Notes: generated by a model from the sequence alone, not told the origin. Positions 1-6,389 are shown, counted from the first letter of the stretch. The stretch is 7,415 nucleotides of DNA from SIG440 sp045645485 (GCA_045645485.1 JAZRIX010000042.1:1-7415), one strand, 5' to 3'. Numbers and translations: made by a program.

Positions 1-546
1 AAAGCTCATAAGGGCATATTTATGTTGTTTTTCGCTATCTGTGATAATAGATGCCAAGGTTACTTCACTTCCTGTTCCTGCCGTAGTTGGAACAGCAATA
101 AGTGTTGGCAATTTGCGCAGCACTCGAAGAATTCCTTTCATCTGTCCTACAGTTTTTTTAGGATATGCAACTCTTGCTCCGACTGCTTTTGCACAATCCA
201 TTGAGGAGCCTCCACCAATTGCAATAAGGCAGTCGCAATTATTTGATTTGTAAACCGACAATGCTTCTTCAACATTCTTAACTGTGGGATTAGGCATAGT
301 TTGATCATACACCTTATAATGAATCTTGCTCTTTTTTAATGCATCCTCAAGTGGTGAAACAAGTCCATTGTTTACAATTCCTTTATCTGTAACGATAAGC
401 ACAGACTTAACATTTTCTTTTTTCAATACATCACCAAGCTCCGCACACGAACTAATAATTTCCGGTTCTCTATACGGAAGAATAGGTAATGCAATACGAA
501 ATGCCGTTTGAAACACACGGCAATATACTGATTTAATAAAAAACAT
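1..546 (-). CDS. Iron-containing alcohol dehydrogenase (3' end outside window)
   Basis: An NAD(P)-dependent dehydrogenase of the iron-containing (group III) family; such enzymes interconvert alcohols and aldehydes in the cytoplasm. The first 182 residues are visible with no stop before the left edge, roughly the N-terminal half of a ~380-residue family member. Residues 111-120 read GGGSSMDCAK, the cofactor pyrophosphate-binding motif. Residues 153-163 read PTTAGTGSEVT, another family signature. The metal-binding Asp/His residues of the C-terminal half lie beyond the edge, so metal use and substrate cannot be judged. The N-terminal LPYREPEI stretch resembles clostridial butanol/propanediol dehydrogenase-type members (from memory, not searched). 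The ATG at 544-546 is preceded by a TGAGGT-like ribosome site. It starts 14 nt after the MarR gene stop, so it is probably co-transcribed with and controlled by that repressor. Confidence 0.93.
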   Translation of the reverse strand, partial: MFFIKSVYCRVFQTAFRIALPILPYREPEIISSCAELGDVLKKENVKSVLIVTDKGIVNNGLVSPLEDALKKSKIHYKVYDQTMPNPTVKNVEEALSVYKSNNCDCLIAIGGGSSMDCAKAVGARVAYPKKTVGQMKGILRVLRKLPTLIAVPTTAGTGSEVTLASIITDSEKQHKYALMSF

Positions 547-560
547 ACTAACCTCACATT

Positions 561-1001
561 TTAATAGGATTTTGCTACTTTATCAATATTTTCACTTATT
601 ACATTCAAACTGCGATAAAATATTGCTCTGTCTTCATTGGAAATACCACTACTTATTTCATCTAAAATAGCAGTAATTTTTTCTGCAATTCTCTTTCCAG
701 CATGCTTGCCTTTTTCTGTAAGAGAAAATGGCGCGTTATATCTTTTTTTACTGTCAGATTTACAAATAAGATAATTATTCTTCTCAAGATAATCAAGACT
801 TCGTGAAATAGTCGCCTTATCTTCTTCGCATCGCTCACAAAGGTCTTTTGCTGTTAGTTCTTCTGATGTGTATAGATAATAAAGGCAGGAAATATGCGGA
901 CTTCTAAGTTCATAATTCGCCATTTCTTCATTCTTGATTTTACGAATGTTTCTGTTGATTCTGTTTACCAGAACCGTAAATGTTTCAAAACGTTCATCCA
1001 T
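561..1001 (-). CDS. MarR-family transcriptional regulator
   Basis: A 146-residue protein of typical MarR length, acting as a dimeric DNA-binding regulator that usually represses its own operon until a small phenolic, oxidant or metabolite ligand releases it. N-terminal helices occupy about residues 1-35. The winged helix-turn-helix runs about 36-97: LTAKDLCERC leads into the recognition helix DKATISRSLDYLE (61-73), and the wing is around SKKRYNAPFSLTEKG (84-98). C-terminal helices (about 100-143) give the dimer interface. The ATG at 999-1001 has an AGGAGG ribosome site at 1010-1015 with 8-nt spacing. The gene leads a likely two-gene operon with the iron alcohol dehydrogenase. Two palindromes around its promoter are the obvious binding sites. 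The ligand cannot be inferred; an aldehyde or alcohol-stress signal would fit the partner gene but is speculation. Confidence 0.93.
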   Translation of the reverse strand: MDERFETFTVLVNRINRNIRKIKNEEMANYELRSPHISCLYYLYTSEELTAKDLCERCEEDKATISRSLDYLEKNNYLICKSDSKKRYNAPFSLTEKGKHAGKRIAEKITAILDEISSGISNEDRAIFYRSLNVISENIDKVAKSY

Positions 1002-1024
1002 TGACTAAACCTCCTGAAGATATA

Positions 1025-1044
1025 CCTGTTGATTTTTCAACAAG
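1025..1044. promoter_or_regulatory. Putative MarR operator, promoter-downstream copy
   Basis: A palindrome with arms TGTTGA (1027-1032) and TCAACA (1037-1042) around TTTT. It sits just downstream of the -10 box, over the expected transcription start of the MarR gene. MarR proteins typically bind 16-20 bp palindromes of this kind. It matches the reverse complement of the site at 1061-1080 with one mismatch over 20 bp. Assignment to this MarR protein is inferred from position. Confidence 0.75.
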
Positions 1045-1047
1045 TAT

Positions 1048-1076
1048 ATTATAACAAAAACTTGTTGAAAAGTCAA
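1048..1076 (-). promoter_or_regulatory. Sigma-A type promoter of the MarR-dehydrogenase operon
   Basis: Reading the minus strand, TTGACT (1071-1076) is followed after exactly 17 nt by TATAAT (1048-1053), close to the ideal housekeeping promoter. The -35 box lies inside the upstream palindrome, and the start point (about 1041) falls in the downstream one. A bound repressor would therefore block both ends of the promoter. Confidence 0.85.
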
Positions 1077-1080
1077 CAGG
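1061..1080. promoter_or_regulatory. Putative MarR operator, -35 copy
   Basis: A palindrome with arms TGTTGA (1063-1068) and TCAACA (1073-1078) around AAAG, overlapping the -35 hexamer of the MarR promoter. Its centre is 36 bp from that of the 1025-1044 copy. It also lies just upstream of a possible divergent plus-strand promoter (1082-1109), so one repressor could influence both directions. Confidence 0.75.
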
Positions 1081-1081
1081 T

Positions 1082-1109
1082 TTGGAAATGTTTACACATA
1101 TTTTATAAT
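1082..1109 (+). promoter_or_regulatory. Possible divergent plus-strand promoter
   Basis: TTGGAA (1082-1087), a 16-nt spacer, then a perfect TATAAT (1104-1109). The -35 matches consensus at 4 of 6 positions and the region is AT-rich, so chance occurrence is possible. If active, it would make a transcript of about 215 nt ending at the terminator at 1291-1331. Confidence 0.35.
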
Positions 1110-1290
1110 TTAATTATTCTAATTTAGCCTCATAGTATGTTACCTTGCTTCTTTCATACTATATACTAAAGATACTTTATATGATTTTAAGCAATTCACA
1201 AGGGGGTAGTATAATGAATTCTTGTCAATTAACCGCATTTCTTATTTTGCGAGCAGATATACTAAGTGGAAGTATTTTTTTGACCACATA
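1110..1290. other. AT-rich intergenic stretch between MarR promoter and terminator
   Basis: Part of a 344-nt gap between the MarR gene and the catalase gene. Apart from the possible small reading frame at 1214-1291, it holds an 8-bp inverted repeat, ATAGTATG (1132-1139) and CATACTAT (1155-1162), separated by 15 nt. It also has several ATACT/AGTAT-like words of unknown meaning. A second TATAAT at 1210-1215 overlaps the small frame's ATG but has no good -35 partner. No annotated-type gene, tRNA or riboswitch is recognisable here. Confidence 0.5.
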
Positions 1291-1291
1291 A
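1214..1291 (+). CDS. Possible 25-residue peptide (unrecognised)
   Basis: A short frame beginning ATG AAT TCT TGT and ending TAA at 1289-1291. It is preceded by an AAGGGGG ribosome-site-like run (1200-1206) at workable spacing. The predicted peptide starts MNSCQLTAFLILR and ends SGSIFLTT: one cysteine, a short hydrophobic centre, no known motif. The stop directly abuts the terminator hairpin at 1291-1331 and a possible promoter lies at 1082-1109, giving a compact promoter, ribosome site, frame and terminator arrangement. Against it, frames this short arise readily by chance and codon-use evidence is too thin to judge. The same transcript could instead be a non-coding RNA. I do not recognise a function. 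Confidence 0.28.
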   Translation: MNSCQLTAFLILRADILSGSIFLTT

Positions 1292-1331
1292 AAAAGGCTT
1301 TAAATGTGGCTAGACCACAAAAAGCCTTTTT
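1291..1331. terminator. Strong bidirectional intrinsic terminator
   Basis: A perfect 11-bp stem, AAAAAGGCTTT (1291-1301) with AAAGCCTTTTT (1321-1331), topped by an inner stem TGTGG (1305-1309)/CCACA (1315-1319) with a 5-nt loop. T-runs lie on both exits: TTTTTT on the plus strand, and on the minus strand the complement of the A-run at the left arm. It lies 14 nt past the catalase stop on the minus strand and would also end any plus-strand transcript from the MarR intergenic region. Confidence 0.88.
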
Positions 1332-1345
1332 TCTAGTTTTCTGTA

Positions 1346-2011
1346 TCACTCATTGAAGGACGGTGCATCGGTTTCGTTATTCGCAAATGTATTAGGTCCC
1401 GGCTCAGACATAGAAAAATACATCCTTGCAGCTTTTGTTGTTCCGAAATCTCTGTTTGACCCACTGTTTTGTACCTTGTTAAAAGCATCCCTGAACATCT
1501 GATTGTGAGCTTCCTCACGGTTCAGAAGAAAATCAATGGTCTCTTTTACTCTCTTATCGTCTATTTGTCGGTACAGATATTCATAAACCACCTTTGCACG
1601 CTGTTCCGAAGCAATGTTGCTCAAAAGGTCGGCACACAAATCCCCCGTTACCGTAACATAATCTGCTGTCCATGAATATCCCGATGCATTAATCAATCCG
1701 GGATTTAGCCCCAGAATCACATGAGACTGAATTTCACCTGCCTGTACCTCTGCCGCATCCACATTATGTCCGTTGAGGAAATTTATAGTCTGAGCAATCA
1801 TTTCCATATGACCAAGTTCTTCGGCAGCAATATCCAGAAACAAATCCTTGATTTCAGGATCTTTAACACGAAAACTCTGTGACATATACTGCATAGCAGC
1901 TTTAAGTTCACCGTTCCCTCCGCCAAGCTGCTCCTGAAGCAGTGCTGCATATTGCGGATTGGGTCTTTCCACCTCTACGGGATGAAAAAGCATTTTTTCA
2001 TGTTTAAACAT
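1346..2011 (-). CDS. Manganese catalase family protein
   Basis: A 221-residue ferritin-like four-helix protein of the manganese (non-haem) catalase family, which disproportionates hydrogen peroxide at a di-manganese centre. Plausible metal ligands occur in the expected order: E35 (NGELKAAMQY), E65 and H68 (AAEELGHME), E136 (IASEQRAK) and H169 (REEAHNQMF). Assignment of the fourth ligand is by pattern only. It is shorter than classical Mn catalases (about 270-300) and nearer the clostridial and spore-coat CotJC branch, though no CotJA/CotJB genes are present. The tail from about residue 183 is polar and low in structure, ending DAPSFNE. The ATG at 2009-2011 is preferred because GGAGG (2021-2025) lies 9 nt upstream. 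An in-frame ATG at 2071 would add 20 residues that do not resemble the family. It follows the amidohydrolase by 79 nt with no terminator between them, so co-transcription is likely. Confidence 0.9.
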   Translation of the reverse strand: MFKHEKMLFHPVEVERPNPQYAALLQEQLGGGNGELKAAMQYMSQSFRVKDPEIKDLFLDIAAEELGHMEMIAQTINFLNGHNVDAAEVQAGEIQSHVILGLNPGLINASGYSWTADYVTVTGDLCADLLSNIASEQRAKVVYEYLYRQIDDKRVKETIDFLLNREEAHNQMFRDAFNKVQNSGSNRDFGTTKAARMYFSMSEPGPNTFANNETDAPSFNE

Positions 2012-2090
2012 AATAATATACCTCCAATTGCTTTTTTCTTTATTTTTAGCAATCAGAGATATATTATTCATTAAATATCAATTCAGCCTG

Positions 2091-2882
2091 TCAAATGCTC
2101 AAAAGCTTTTTTGCATTTTTATAGTAAATCTTTTCCCTGTCCTCTGCTGAAATATCCAAAGATTCAATAAGCCGTACCTCCCAGCTTGGTCTGTGCCATG
2201 GCATATCTGAGCCAAAAAGAAATCTGTCGGGGGTATGCTTGTCCATAAGCTCCTGAGCAAAGCTCTTTGGCATATTTCCGTAGCCGAAGGATGTATCAAA
2301 CCAGATATTCTTTCCGCATAAATGCTTTGCCACCTGCTTTGCACAGCCCGCTCCTCCCCAATGTGCCGCAATAACAGGGGCATCGAACCACCTTAACGCT
2401 CTTTCCAGTGCATCGGGCATACAACGGAAGGGTTCATTATATCCATAATCATAACCTGCGTGGAACACCGTTATCAGACCCAGCTCAGAAATCTTTTTGT
2501 ATATTGGTTTCATTCTTTCTTCATCGACAAAGAAATTCTGATATTCTGGATGAAGTTTTACTCCTTTGAGCCCCAAAGCTTTGATTCTTTCAAGCTCTTC
2601 AAGGGCATCCCTTGCATCAGGATGTACCGAACCGAAAGCAATCAGCTTTTCATCCTTATCAAGCTCCGCCGCAAAATTATTTACATTTTCCTGTTGCTGC
2701 GGATTTGTGGCAATGCCCAGTACAACAGAAATATCAACACCATCCTTTTGCATCTCTTCTTTCAGACTTGCCGTTGTGCCCCTGTGCTGAGGTATAAGAC
2801 CGCCTGACACAAAGCTTAGATTTGTCATAGCTTTTTCTGCAATTTTTTCAGGGAAGGCATGTGTATGAAAATCTATAATCAC
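2091..2882 (-). CDS. Amidohydrolase-family metal-dependent hydrolase (Amidohydro_2 type)
   Basis: A cytoplasmic TIM-barrel hydrolase or decarboxylase of the amidohydrolase-2 group, 263 residues. Metal-site elements appear in order: HxH at H6/H8 (DFHTHAFPE), a KLHP strand at 109-112, H141 (VFHAGYD), H174 (IAAHWGGAG) and D226 (FLFGSDMPWHRP). This pattern is shared by ACMSD-like decarboxylases and uncharacterised hydrolases, so the substrate is unknown. The GTG at 2880-2882 is chosen as start: AAAGGAG (2892-2898) sits 9 nt upstream, and the protein then begins MIIDFHTH as in relatives. The ATG at 2889-2891 almost touches that ribosome site and would add only MFF. It is the first gene of a probable two-gene unit with the manganese catalase; the functional link is unclear. 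Confidence 0.88.
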   Translation of the reverse strand: MIIDFHTHAFPEKIAEKAMTNLSFVSGGLIPQHRGTTASLKEEMQKDGVDISVVLGIATNPQQQENVNNFAAELDKDEKLIAFGSVHPDARDALEELERIKALGLKGVKLHPEYQNFFVDEERMKPIYKKISELGLITVFHAGYDYGYNEPFRCMPDALERALRWFDAPVIAAHWGGAGCAKQVAKHLCGKNIWFDTSFGYGNMPKSFAQELMDKHTPDRFLFGSDMPWHRPSWEVRLIESLDISAEDREKIYYKNAKKLLSI

Positions 2883-2891
2883 AAAAAACAT

Positions 2892-2898
2892 CTCCTTT
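2892..2898 (-). promoter_or_regulatory. Ribosome binding site fixing a GTG start
   Basis: AAAGGAG on the minus strand, 9 nt before GTG (2880-2882) but directly beside the upstream in-frame ATG (2889-2891). The spacing decides for the GTG as the amidohydrolase start. Confidence 0.75.
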
Positions 2899-2907
2899 GC
2901 ATACTAC

Positions 2908-2936
2908 ATATTACCACAAAAACAAAATATTGTAAA
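2908..2936 (-). promoter_or_regulatory. Promoter of the amidohydrolase-catalase unit
   Basis: On the minus strand, TTTACA (2931-2936), a 17-nt spacer, then TAATAT (2908-2913). Each box is one mismatch or a swap from consensus. It lies directly upstream of the amidohydrolase ribosome site and downstream of the ABC operon terminator. No clear operator palindrome is visible beside it. Confidence 0.7.
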
Positions 2937-2971
2937 TATTTCTATATCTATTATTATCATTCCCTCAAAAC

Positions 2972-3003
2972 AAAAAAATATAGGGGCGCAAAAAACGCAC
3001 CCC
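2972..3003 (-). terminator. Intrinsic terminator of the ABC transporter operon
   Basis: On the minus strand, a GC-rich hairpin (GGGGTGCG, T6 loop, GCGCCCC; 2983-3003, one bulged base) is followed by TATA and seven T residues (2972-2978). It begins 16 nt after the permease stop and separates this operon from the amidohydrolase unit. Confidence 0.85.
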
Positions 3004-3019
3004 GTTAGCCTGACAGAAG

Positions 3020-5047
3020 CTATTTTGCAAATTTCATAATTTCATCAAAGCCTTCATTGAATGAAGCCACAATATTCAGCGTTCCCACATTATCAACAGT
3101 ACAAAGGTAGCACAAGCTTTCCTTTCCCGCATAAGACCTTCCTCGAATATTAAACACCACTTCACGAAGTTCCTCTTTTTCCGCAGTATCAGAAATAATC
3201 CGTTTTTCAGGAATATCGCTTATATTTGCAGGTCTGTGCTCTTCTTTTCCGCTTTGATTCCTTTTGTCAACCATTTCCATAAGATTCTGCCATTCTTCAT
3301 TTGTAACAACACAGTAGGATTGTCCCCAAGGGTTGAACAGCTTTTCTCCATAGCCATTGTCGCAGAACCACTTGATTGTATTTTCAAAATTAGAATTTAC
3401 CCTTACACTTTCATGTCTTATGACAGCTTCGTCATGCGCTCCAAAGTCTTCGATATAGCTGATTTCTATGTATGCATCCCATGCATCAAACACAATTTCA
3501 CTGTAATCAAGTGCAAGAATATCCTTTTTCATATTTTCCAGAAGCTCTTTCATCTGTTTGACTTCACGTATTGCAAAAGCCTCGTTCGAAACATATATTC
3601 TTTGAACATTTTGTTCCGTCAATGAAAATACATTTTCATTTTTCTGCTTATATTCTTTGCTTTTGAAAAGCTCCTCGTTTATCTCATACAATTCTTCAGG
3701 TGTCAGTGAATAATATCTGAACAGTTCCTTTCCGTTTTTCAGTCTGTACATTATATTTATCCCGTTATAATAGTCAACGTCCTGATCGGGGTATTTCATA
3801 ATTCTGCTCTTTTGGGTCAGTTTTTTGTGATTATTCACTGCACAAGCCGTAACAGCACTGTCATCCATCCACGGAATCTTATCACCCGAATAATACCCCT
3901 CAAACACAGCAACTTTCTCTATTTCGCTCACATCTGGAACTCTTGTCTCATATCCCAGACAGCTTGAGAAAATAACATACATCAAAAAGCATGAAAATAC
4001 CACCCCGAAAACAGCATAACCCTTCCATGTATTCCAGATTTTCATACTCTTTTTCAGAATCATCTCAACTGCAAAGTATATAATAGCCGTAACAATCACG
4101 GTCACAAAAATCGGAAGCATAGGATGCTCGTATATCACCTGACTTAAAACAGCAAAGGTCAGAAGTGCAGCCACAGTCGTAAGCAAATACTTGAAAACAG
4201 GATTCATCCACGAAAATGCTGCAACATCTTCAGCAGTTTCCAGCTTGCGTTTTTTATAGAGAAACCACCCCAAAACATAAAACACAATAGAAGACCCCAG
4301 AAGTATCCATATATTTGAGTTTTCAAAAGTACCGTATCTTCCCAGATGCTCTGTCTCATTAATCACAGCAAAAATCATATTCCAGTCCTGAGTTTTTTGT
4401 ATAAAATTACTGGCTGTGTTGTCAGTAAAACCGTAAAGAAAATTGGTCATCAACCCCAATACACTTGCCGAAGCAGCCATTACGAGAAAATGGCAAATCA
4501 CATTCACCAAAGTCAGAGCAAAGCTGTTTCCCGTCATCATTGCCGAAAAAACAGCAACCGAAAACATCATAACTATTGTCGCTCCGTTTATTCCCATCCA
4601 CAAAAAACAGGATAGGGGTGTGAAAAACTCTTTATACACCGTAAAGCTCAGAATCAACAACACAGCTCCGTTAAGAACAATCGGAACAAGCATAAGCACA
4701 AGAGCACCCGCAATGGTAGAAATATAATTTGCAGTTCTTGAAACAGGAAGGCTGTGAACAAATACCGAAGCCTTTTTTGAATGGACAAATCTGAAAACCA
4801 GCAACGCAACAACTGTCGGAACAACAAGAGACATTATTACAGGCAATGCAAGGTACTGATCTGTAAGAATCAACGGTCTCCTGGTTTGAGACATCATATA
4901 CCATGTACTTTCCTTATCCAATGCAAAAAACATAATCAAAGAGGTTGACATAAAGATAAATATTGCAAAAAGCACCGAGCCCCACAGATTTCTTTTTATT
5001 GTTGCCCTGAATATTCCAAGGTTAAACAATGATGTTTTTGAAGTCAT
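3020..5047 (-). CDS. ABC-2 type transporter permease with large C-terminal soluble domain
   Basis: The membrane subunit of an ABC exporter, 675 residues. About nine hydrophobic segments lie near residues 22-43, 65-88, 107-135, 147-171, 175-200, 246-264, 286-303, 311-331 and 343-364. The KKASVFVHSLPVSR stretch (91-104), between segments 2 and 3, is typical of YtrC/ABC-2-like permeases. Residues from about 366 to 675 form a polar, mostly soluble domain of some 310 residues; similar clostridial permeases carry a DUF of this kind (possibly DUF6449, from memory). The ATG at 5045-5047 is chosen because GGGAGG (5056-5061) lies 8 nt upstream; an ATG at 5068 would place that site inside the gene. It overlaps the ATPase gene by 26 nt, so translation is probably coupled. 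Substrate unknown; peptide-antibiotic or envelope-stress export is known for Ytr-like systems but is inference here. Confidence 0.88.
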   Translation of the reverse strand: MTSKTSLFNLGIFRATIKRNLWGSVLFAIFIFMSTSLIMFFALDKESTWYMMSQTRRPLILTDQYLALPVIMSLVVPTVVALLVFRFVHSKKASVFVHSLPVSRTANYISTIAGALVLMLVPIVLNGAVLLILSFTVYKEFFTPLSCFLWMGINGATIVMMFSVAVFSAMMTGNSFALTLVNVICHFLVMAASASVLGLMTNFLYGFTDNTASNFIQKTQDWNMIFAVINETEHLGRYGTFENSNIWILLGSSIVFYVLGWFLYKKRKLETAEDVAAFSWMNPVFKYLLTTVAALLTFAVLSQVIYEHPMLPIFVTVIVTAIIYFAVEMILKKSMKIWNTWKGYAVFGVVFSCFLMYVIFSSCLGYETRVPDVSEIEKVAVFEGYYSGDKIPWMDDSAVTACAVNNHKKLTQKSRIMKYPDQDVDYYNGINIMYRLKNGKELFRYYSLTPEELYEINEELFKSKEYKQKNENVFSLTEQNVQRIYVSNEAFAIREVKQMKELLENMKKDILALDYSEIVFDAWDAYIEISYIEDFGAHDEAVIRHESVRVNSNFENTIKWFCDNGYGEKLFNPWGQSYCVVTNEEWQNLMEMVDKRNQSGKEEHRPANISDIPEKRIISDTAEKEELREVVFNIRGRSYAGKESLCYLCTVDNVGTLNIVASFNEGFDEIMKFAK

Positions 5048-5921
5048 AACCCAAACCTCCCAACTCATAAATAAATACTTCCTCCAGCGTAAGACCGATT
5101 CTCTCGCAGAGAACAGGCTTCAGCTTCTGAAGCTGAACATCTGTCTGCTGATATTCACCTCTGATAATCACACTGAATACAGAACCCGTCTTTGAAATAT
5201 GCAGTATATTTTCCATATTGTGAAGCTCCGTCTCTCCATCTCCCGAAAAAACAAGCTGATACTTGTGCACACTGCCCTTCAGGTCATCCAGTGGCTTTTC
5301 CGCAACCATTTTGCCCTTGTGTATAATACCAACCCAGTCACAAATGTCCTCCAGCTCACGAAGATTGTGTGAAGATACCAGTACCGTCATCTCACGGTCA
5401 ACCACGTCTCCGATTACAAGATTCATCACCTGCTTTCTCATAACGGGGTCAAGCCCGTCAAGAGGTTCATCAAGAATAAGAACGTCGGGCATTGCAGAAA
5501 GGCTTAGCCAGAATGCCACCTGCTTTTTCATACCCTTTGACAGCTTCCTTATCTGACGTTTTTCGTCAATTCCAAACAGCTTCCCGATAGCTTCATACCT
5601 GTCCATATTGAAATCATTATACACGCCGCGGTAAAACCGCATCATATCCTTTACGGTATATGTACTGTAAAAAAACCATTCATCCGAAATACTGAGAACC
5701 TTCTGTTTGATTCTTTCATTTTCAAAAACCGCTTCACCGCCAACGGAAGCCCCGCCTTTGTCGGGCAGAAGTACACCGTTAATATGATTCAGAAGAGTTG
5801 TCTTGCCTGCACCGTTTGCACCGATAAGACCGTATATTGTACCTTTTCTGACTTCCATGCATACATTATCAAGAACCTTGAAGTCATCAAAGAATTTCGT
5901 AAGTCCGTTAACCTTTATCAT
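5022..5921 (-). CDS. ABC transporter ATP-binding protein (YtrB-like)
   Basis: The nucleotide-binding subunit that powers the adjacent permease, 299 residues, cytoplasmic face of the membrane. Walker A GANGAGKT is at 34-41, the signature LSKGMKKQ at 127-134, Walker B VLILDEP at 147-153, the D-loop GLDP at 156-159 and the H-loop histidine at H185 (SSHNL). The Q-loop region reads ISDEWFFY (78-85), with no glutamine at the usual place, a substitution common in this drug/bacitracin-type subgroup. The C-terminal ~85 residues form the extension typical of YtrB/BcrA-like exporters. The ATG at 5919-5921 follows an AAAGGTAGGG ribosome region. It starts 28 nt after the GntR regulator stop and its 3' end overlaps the permease start by 26 nt, so the three genes form an operon. 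Confidence 0.95.
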   Translation of the reverse strand: MIKVNGLTKFFDDFKVLDNVCMEVRKGTIYGLIGANGAGKTTLLNHINGVLLPDKGGASVGGEAVFENERIKQKVLSISDEWFFYSTYTVKDMMRFYRGVYNDFNMDRYEAIGKLFGIDEKRQIRKLSKGMKKQVAFWLSLSAMPDVLILDEPLDGLDPVMRKQVMNLVIGDVVDREMTVLVSSHNLRELEDICDWVGIIHKGKMVAEKPLDDLKGSVHKYQLVFSGDGETELHNMENILHISKTGSVFSVIIRGEYQQTDVQLQKLKPVLCERIGLTLEEVFIYELGGLGYDFKNIIV

Positions 5922-5949
5922 TACAATCCCTACCTTTCTTCAAATTATT

Positions 5950-6315
5950 TTATTTGTCAAAAGCATTGTTGATTACATTCAGAAGCTTTTCTTTTTGCTC
6001 ACCCAGAAAAGCAAGCTCCTGTACCGTCATCCTCAGTGTCTCAAAAAGTTCTTCTCTGCGTTTCACGGAATCATTTTTTGAAACCTCTGCAACAAAATTC
6101 CCTTTGCCTTTGATGCTGTATATAAATCCGTCCTGTTCAAGCTGCTTGTATGCCCTCTGAACCGTATTGGGATTCACCGTAAGACTTACGGAAAGCTCTC
6201 TGACAGAAGGTAATTGCTCGTCTGTCACCAGAATACCATTTATAATCAGTTTTTTCAGCTCATCTTCTATTTGCTCATGAATAGTTCTGTTGCTTTTATA
6301 GTCCAGATTTATCAT
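5950..6315 (-). CDS. GntR-family regulator, YtrA subfamily
   Basis: A 121-residue repressor with an N-terminal winged helix (about 1-77) and a short helical tail, the short form typical of YtrA-type GntR regulators rather than the long FadR or HutC types. The motif LPSVRELSVSL (35-45) followed by VNPNTVQRAYKQLEQDGFI (47-65) is the GntR helix-turn-helix, and KGKGNFVAE (69-77) is the wing. The tail (about 83-120) probably dimerises. The ATG at 6313-6315 has a GAGAGG site (6325-6330) 9 nt upstream. It is first in the operon with the ABC ATPase and permease. In B. subtilis, YtrA represses its own ABC operon and responds to cell-wall-active antibiotics; equivalent control here is inferred from the arrangement and the palindrome at 6345-6358. 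Confidence 0.93.
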   Translation of the reverse strand: MINLDYKSNRTIHEQIEDELKKLIINGILVTDEQLPSVRELSVSLTVNPNTVQRAYKQLEQDGFIYSIKGKGNFVAEVSKNDSVKRREELFETLRMTVQELAFLGEQKEKLLNVINNAFDK

Positions 6316-6335
6316 TTTCTCATTCCTCTCCGCAA

Positions 6336-6358
6336 CTGTATTACCTGTATTAATACAG
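6336..6358. promoter_or_regulatory. Likely YtrA-type operator
   Basis: A perfect 14-bp palindrome CTGTATTAATACAG (6345-6358) with an additional half-site CTGTATTA (6336-6343) repeated directly 9 bp away. It lies 2 bp downstream of the -10 box, over the transcription start and leader of the GntR-ABC operon, where a bound repressor would block initiation. Binding by the GntR protein encoded next to it is inferred. Confidence 0.75.
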
Positions 6359-6360
6359 CT

Positions 6361-6389
6361 AATATAGCATATTTTATCTTTTCTGTCAA
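6361..6389 (-). promoter_or_regulatory. Promoter of the GntR-ABC operon
   Basis: On the minus strand, TTGACA (6384-6389), a 17-nt spacer and TATATT (6361-6366). The -35 is a perfect consensus match and the -10 differs at one base. It is back to back with the plus-strand promoter at 6412-6440. Confidence 0.85.

Noticed and set aside
22..511. Plus-strand open frames opposite the alcohol dehydrogenase
   Set aside because: The minus strand carries clear family motifs; the opposite frames show no domain, promoter or ribosome site.
2012..2071. Longer start for the manganese catalase at 2071
   Set aside because: The added 20 residues are Lys/Asn-rich and unlike the family start MFKHEKMLF, and the good GGAGG site at 2021-2025 would then lie inside the gene.
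2060..2094. Separate promoter for the catalase starting from TTGACA (2089-2094, minus strand)
   Set aside because: The hexamer is perfect but it overlaps the end of the amidohydrolase gene and no -10 better than 3 of 6 matches lies 16-18 nt downstream. Kept only as a weak possibility.
2460..2807. Plus-strand 115-codon open frame opposite the amidohydrolase
   Set aside because: It is antisense to a gene with an intact metal-binding motif set, the composition is unlike a real protein, and there is no ribosome site.
3236..4727. Plus-strand open frames opposite the ABC permease
   Set aside because: They mirror the hydrophobic and AT-rich codons of the permease and have no family resemblance or initiation signals.
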